From Rhodospirillales bacterium (lineage in GTDB: Bacteria > Pseudomonadota > Alphaproteobacteria > Rhodospirillales > Casp-alpha2), in NCBI GenBank assembly GCA_023145215.1, contig JAGLED010000028.1, positions 1 to 33,318 on the forward strand: 33,318 bases of DNA. Reading direction: 5' to 3'. Made by a program: the position numbers and the translations under genes. Each line of letters starts with the position of its first letter. Position 1 is the first letter of the stretch. The notes under the pieces are model-generated. The model was not told the origin of the DNA and made no database searches. It saw nothing but the letters and a program-made list of their open reading frames with translations. This document shows positions 31,192-33,318 of the stretch, piece after piece.

Positions 31192-32502
31192 ATGACCCGG
31201 CCATGGACCGCGACGTCGACACCGATCAGCACAGATGAGTTTGCGGACACGATGAGAGCGTTCGCCCCCTTCGAACATGCACCTCACCTTGCCGTCGGCG
31301 TTTCCGGCGGTGCCGACAGTATGGCGTTGGCGATCCTCGCCGACAGATGGTCGCGCACACGGAGGGGGCAGGTTATCGCGCTGATCGTCGATCACGGATT
31401 GCGCGACGAATCCGGTGATGAGGCTGCGTTGACCGCGGCCCGGCTGATGGCTGAGGGGGTTCGTGCGGAGATCCTCCGATGGCGGGACGACAAGCCCATG
31501 ACCGGCATCCAGAACGCCGCGCGGCAGGCGCGGTATGCGCTGCTGGATGGGTGGTGTCGGCGGCATGGCGTCTTGCATCTGGCGGTCGCGCATCACGCCG
31601 ACGATCAGGCAGAAACGTTCATGATGCGATTGCAGCGCGGCAGTGGTCCGGACGGCCTCGCGGCGATGGCACCGGTCAGGGAACTCGGCGCGTGCCGCCT
31701 TATGCGGCCGCTTCTCGATTTTCCGAAAGCGCGGCTGGTGGCGACGCTCGAAGCGGCAGGGATGGGGTGGGTGGAAGACCCCTCCAACCGGAATTCGAAA
31801 TACGGACGCACCGTCGTGCGCAACCGGCTTGAGGCGGAACCGCAAAAAGCCAAGGGCTTCTATATCGCGACGGCGCGCTTCGCGCGGGCACGCCGGGCGC
31901 TTGAGACGGCGACGGCCGATTGGCTGGCGCGGCACGCGGCGCTCAATCCGGCGGGGTATCTTAGATTTTCATCGGACGAATGGCGGGTTGCGGATGAAGA
32001 GATTCGTTTGCGCGTACTGGCCAGCGCGGCCCGCGCGATCGGCGGCAAGGCGTATCCGCCTGATGTTTCCGGGCTGGAGCGCTTGAAGGCGGCATTGCAG
32101 GGCGGTCGGGGTGCGACGCTTGGCCGTGCGCGTTTCGATCCTGAGGGCAAGGTGATCGGTGTATATCGCGAGGCGCGCAATTTACCCGAGCCTGTTGCAC
32201 TTTTACCCGGCACCCACATCTGGGACCGGCGCTTCCTGATCACCTCGAAGGGGGGCGTAAACGGGATTTCGGTGCGCCCCTGGGGGGCGGAAAACGCCGG
32301 ACAGCTGCCGAAAAACAGGTGGCCCGGATGGTGCCGCGCACTGCCTGCACGGGCGCGGGCAGGGCTGCCTGTTATTGTCCGGGATGGCCGCCCTGATCTG
32401 CCGTTGCCGGAGGGGTGCGGCAGTGAACCCGAAAAAATTGGCGTATCGATCCGGTTTCAGCCAACAATGCCACTCTCGGGAAGCGGATTTTCCGTTGCGT
32501 AA
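31192..32502 (+). CDS. tilS: tRNA(Ile)-lysidine synthase
   Basis: 436 residues. The PP-loop SGGADSM is at 38-44, followed by VDHGLRDES and HHADDQAETFMMRLQRGSG, and VEDPSNRNSKYGRTVVRN completes the catalytic domain. The enzyme puts lysine on the C34 of tRNA-Ile(CAU), changing it from Met to Ile decoding. The C-terminal part (about 230-436) is longer and more variable than the catalytic core. It lies between cpoB and ftsH, the common order. The 121-base gap to ftsH shows no terminator. Confidence 0.94.
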   Translation: MTRPWTATSTPISTDEFADTMRAFAPFEHAPHLAVGVSGGADSMALAILADRWSRTRRGQVIALIVDHGLRDESGDEAALTAARLMAEGVRAEILRWRDDKPMTGIQNAARQARYALLDGWCRRHGVLHLAVAHHADDQAETFMMRLQRGSGPDGLAAMAPVRELGACRLMRPLLDFPKARLVATLEAAGMGWVEDPSNRNSKYGRTVVRNRLEAEPQKAKGFYIATARFARARRALETATADWLARHAALNPAGYLRFSSDEWRVADEEIRLRVLASAARAIGGKAYPPDVSGLERLKAALQGGRGATLGRARFDPEGKVIGVYREARNLPEPVALLPGTHIWDRRFLITSKGGVNGISVRPWGAENAGQLPKNRWPGWCRALPARARAGLPVIVRDGRPDLPLPEGCGSEPEKIGVSIRFQPTMPLSGSGFSVA

Positions 32503-32623
32503 GCGCGGAAAACCACTATTTCTAAAAGGAGCGGTGCGGCATCCGGTCAATGCCGGACGTGCCCCATGCCCGGACTGAATTTAAACAGACGTGTGACGGC
32601 GGCCCCGAAAAGGAAGTAACCCC

Positions 32624-33318
32624 GTGAATTTCTCGAAGAATATTGCTCTTTGGATCATCATCGGCCTCTTGGTGCTGGCGTTGTTCAACCTGTTTCAGGG
32701 AACCGCGCAGCGCCCCGGCATGAACGAGATGGCGTTTTCCGACTTCCTGTCCCGCGTCGAAAGCGGCGACGTCAAAGGGGTGACGATCAAGGGCAATCAG
32801 ATCTACGGCCAGTACCAGAGCGGCGGTTCCTTCCAGACTTATGCGCCGGACGACCCGCAACTGGTGCAGCGTCTCAAGGACCAGGGCGTGACGATCCGCG
32901 CCGAGCCTTCCGAAGACGGTTCACCGACACTTTGGGGTGTGTTGATTTCGTGGTTCCCGATGCTGCTTCTGATCGGCGTCTGGATTTTCTTCATGCGCCA
33001 GATGCAGTCCGGCGGTGGCAAGGCGATGGGCTTCGGTAAGTCCAAGGCCAAGCTGCTGACCGAAAAGCAGGGCCGTGTCACCTTTGACGACGTCGCTGGG
33101 ATCGACGAAGCCAAACAGGAGCTCGAAGAAATTGTCGAGTTCCTGAAAGATCCGCAGAAATTCCAGCGCTTGGGCGGTCGCATCCCGAAGGGCTGCCTGC
33201 TCGTCGGCCCGCCGGGTACCGGTAAGACCCTGACGGCGCGAGCCGTTGCGGGCGAGGCCAACGTGCCGTTCTTCACGATTTCCGGTTCCGACTTCGTCGA
33301 AATGTTCGTCGGCGTCGG
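32624..33318 (+). CDS. ftsH: ATP-dependent zinc metalloprotease FtsH, N-terminal part (3' end outside window)
   Basis: The frame starts with GTG at 32624 after AAAAGGAAG and runs to the window edge (231 complete codons). The first transmembrane helix is at about 7-24, the periplasmic domain at about 30-102 ([20 protein letters not shown]), the second helix at about 104-125, then the linker and AAA+ domain with [24 protein letters not shown] and Walker A GPPGTGKT at 195-202. FtsH degrades membrane and regulatory proteins including RpoH. That makes it the natural off-switch for the heat-shock promoter proposed upstream of hsp20. Walker B and the HExxH zinc site lie beyond the window. Confidence 0.96.
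   Translation, partial: MNFSKNIALWIIIGLLVLALFNLFQGTAQRPGMNEMAFSDFLSRVESGDVKGVTIKGNQIYGQYQSGGSFQTYAPDDPQLVQRLKDQGVTIRAEPSEDGSPTLWGVLISWFPMLLLIGVWIFFMRQMQSGGGKAMGFGKSKAKLLTEKQGRVTFDDVAGIDEAKQELEEIVEFLKDPQKFQRLGGRIPKGCLLVGPPGTGKTLTARAVAGEANVPFFTISGSDFVEMFVGV

Overview
The window is a contiguous stretch of a high-GC alphaproteobacterial chromosome. The gene content points to a Rhodospirillales-type bacterium; genus and species cannot be read from it. Evidence for the group: trcR (DUF1013), DUF1192 and DUF4164 proteins that are alphaproteobacterial families, a zapA-6S RNA-fau locus, a ruvCAB-ybgC-tolQRAB-pal-cpoB-tilS-ftsH block, and a CtrA-like TTAA-N7-TTAA box. I saw no tRNA, rRNA, CRISPR array, prophage or insertion sequence.

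Left part (1-8 kb): the 3' end of a propionyl-CoA synthetase gene; a fold-III PLP decarboxylase divergent from an SDR dehydrogenase; a class Ic aspartate aminotransferase; a small periplasmic cytochrome c; then, after a bidirectional terminator, trcR on the minus strand behind a good sigma70 promoter. Next come a quinone oxidoreductase, small DUF1192 and PLDc_N-like genes, a 346-base stretch with no confident gene but much secondary structure, and two translationally coupled hot-dog thioesterases.

Middle (8-19.5 kb), all minus strand: an Hsp20 gene whose leader folds into a ROSE-type RNA thermometer behind an RpoH-like promoter; a membrane class III nucleotide cyclase with a repeat-rich 3' flank; rpmE; an MFS exporter; a three-gene set coding for a MotB-like, a MotA-like and a secreted OmpA-like protein; suhB; efp; and gap-hypothetical-thiE.

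Right part (19.7-33.3 kb), all plus strand: DUF4164-zapA-6S RNA-fau-ymdB, yebC-ruvC-ruvA-ruvB-ybgC-tolQ-tolR-tolA-tolB, then pal, cpoB, tilS and the start of ftsH. This is housekeeping: division, folate metabolism, Holliday-junction resolution, outer-membrane constriction, tRNA-Ile lysidine synthesis and membrane proteolysis.

Most of the window is ordinary core genome. The points that deserve a second look are the Hsp20 thermometer, the structured non-coding stretch at 6722-7067 with an inverted 16-mer and a CtrA-like box, the OmpA/MotA/MotB-like motor cluster, and the cyclase with an Asn-to-Gln change next to a 23-bp tandem duplication across its stop codon.
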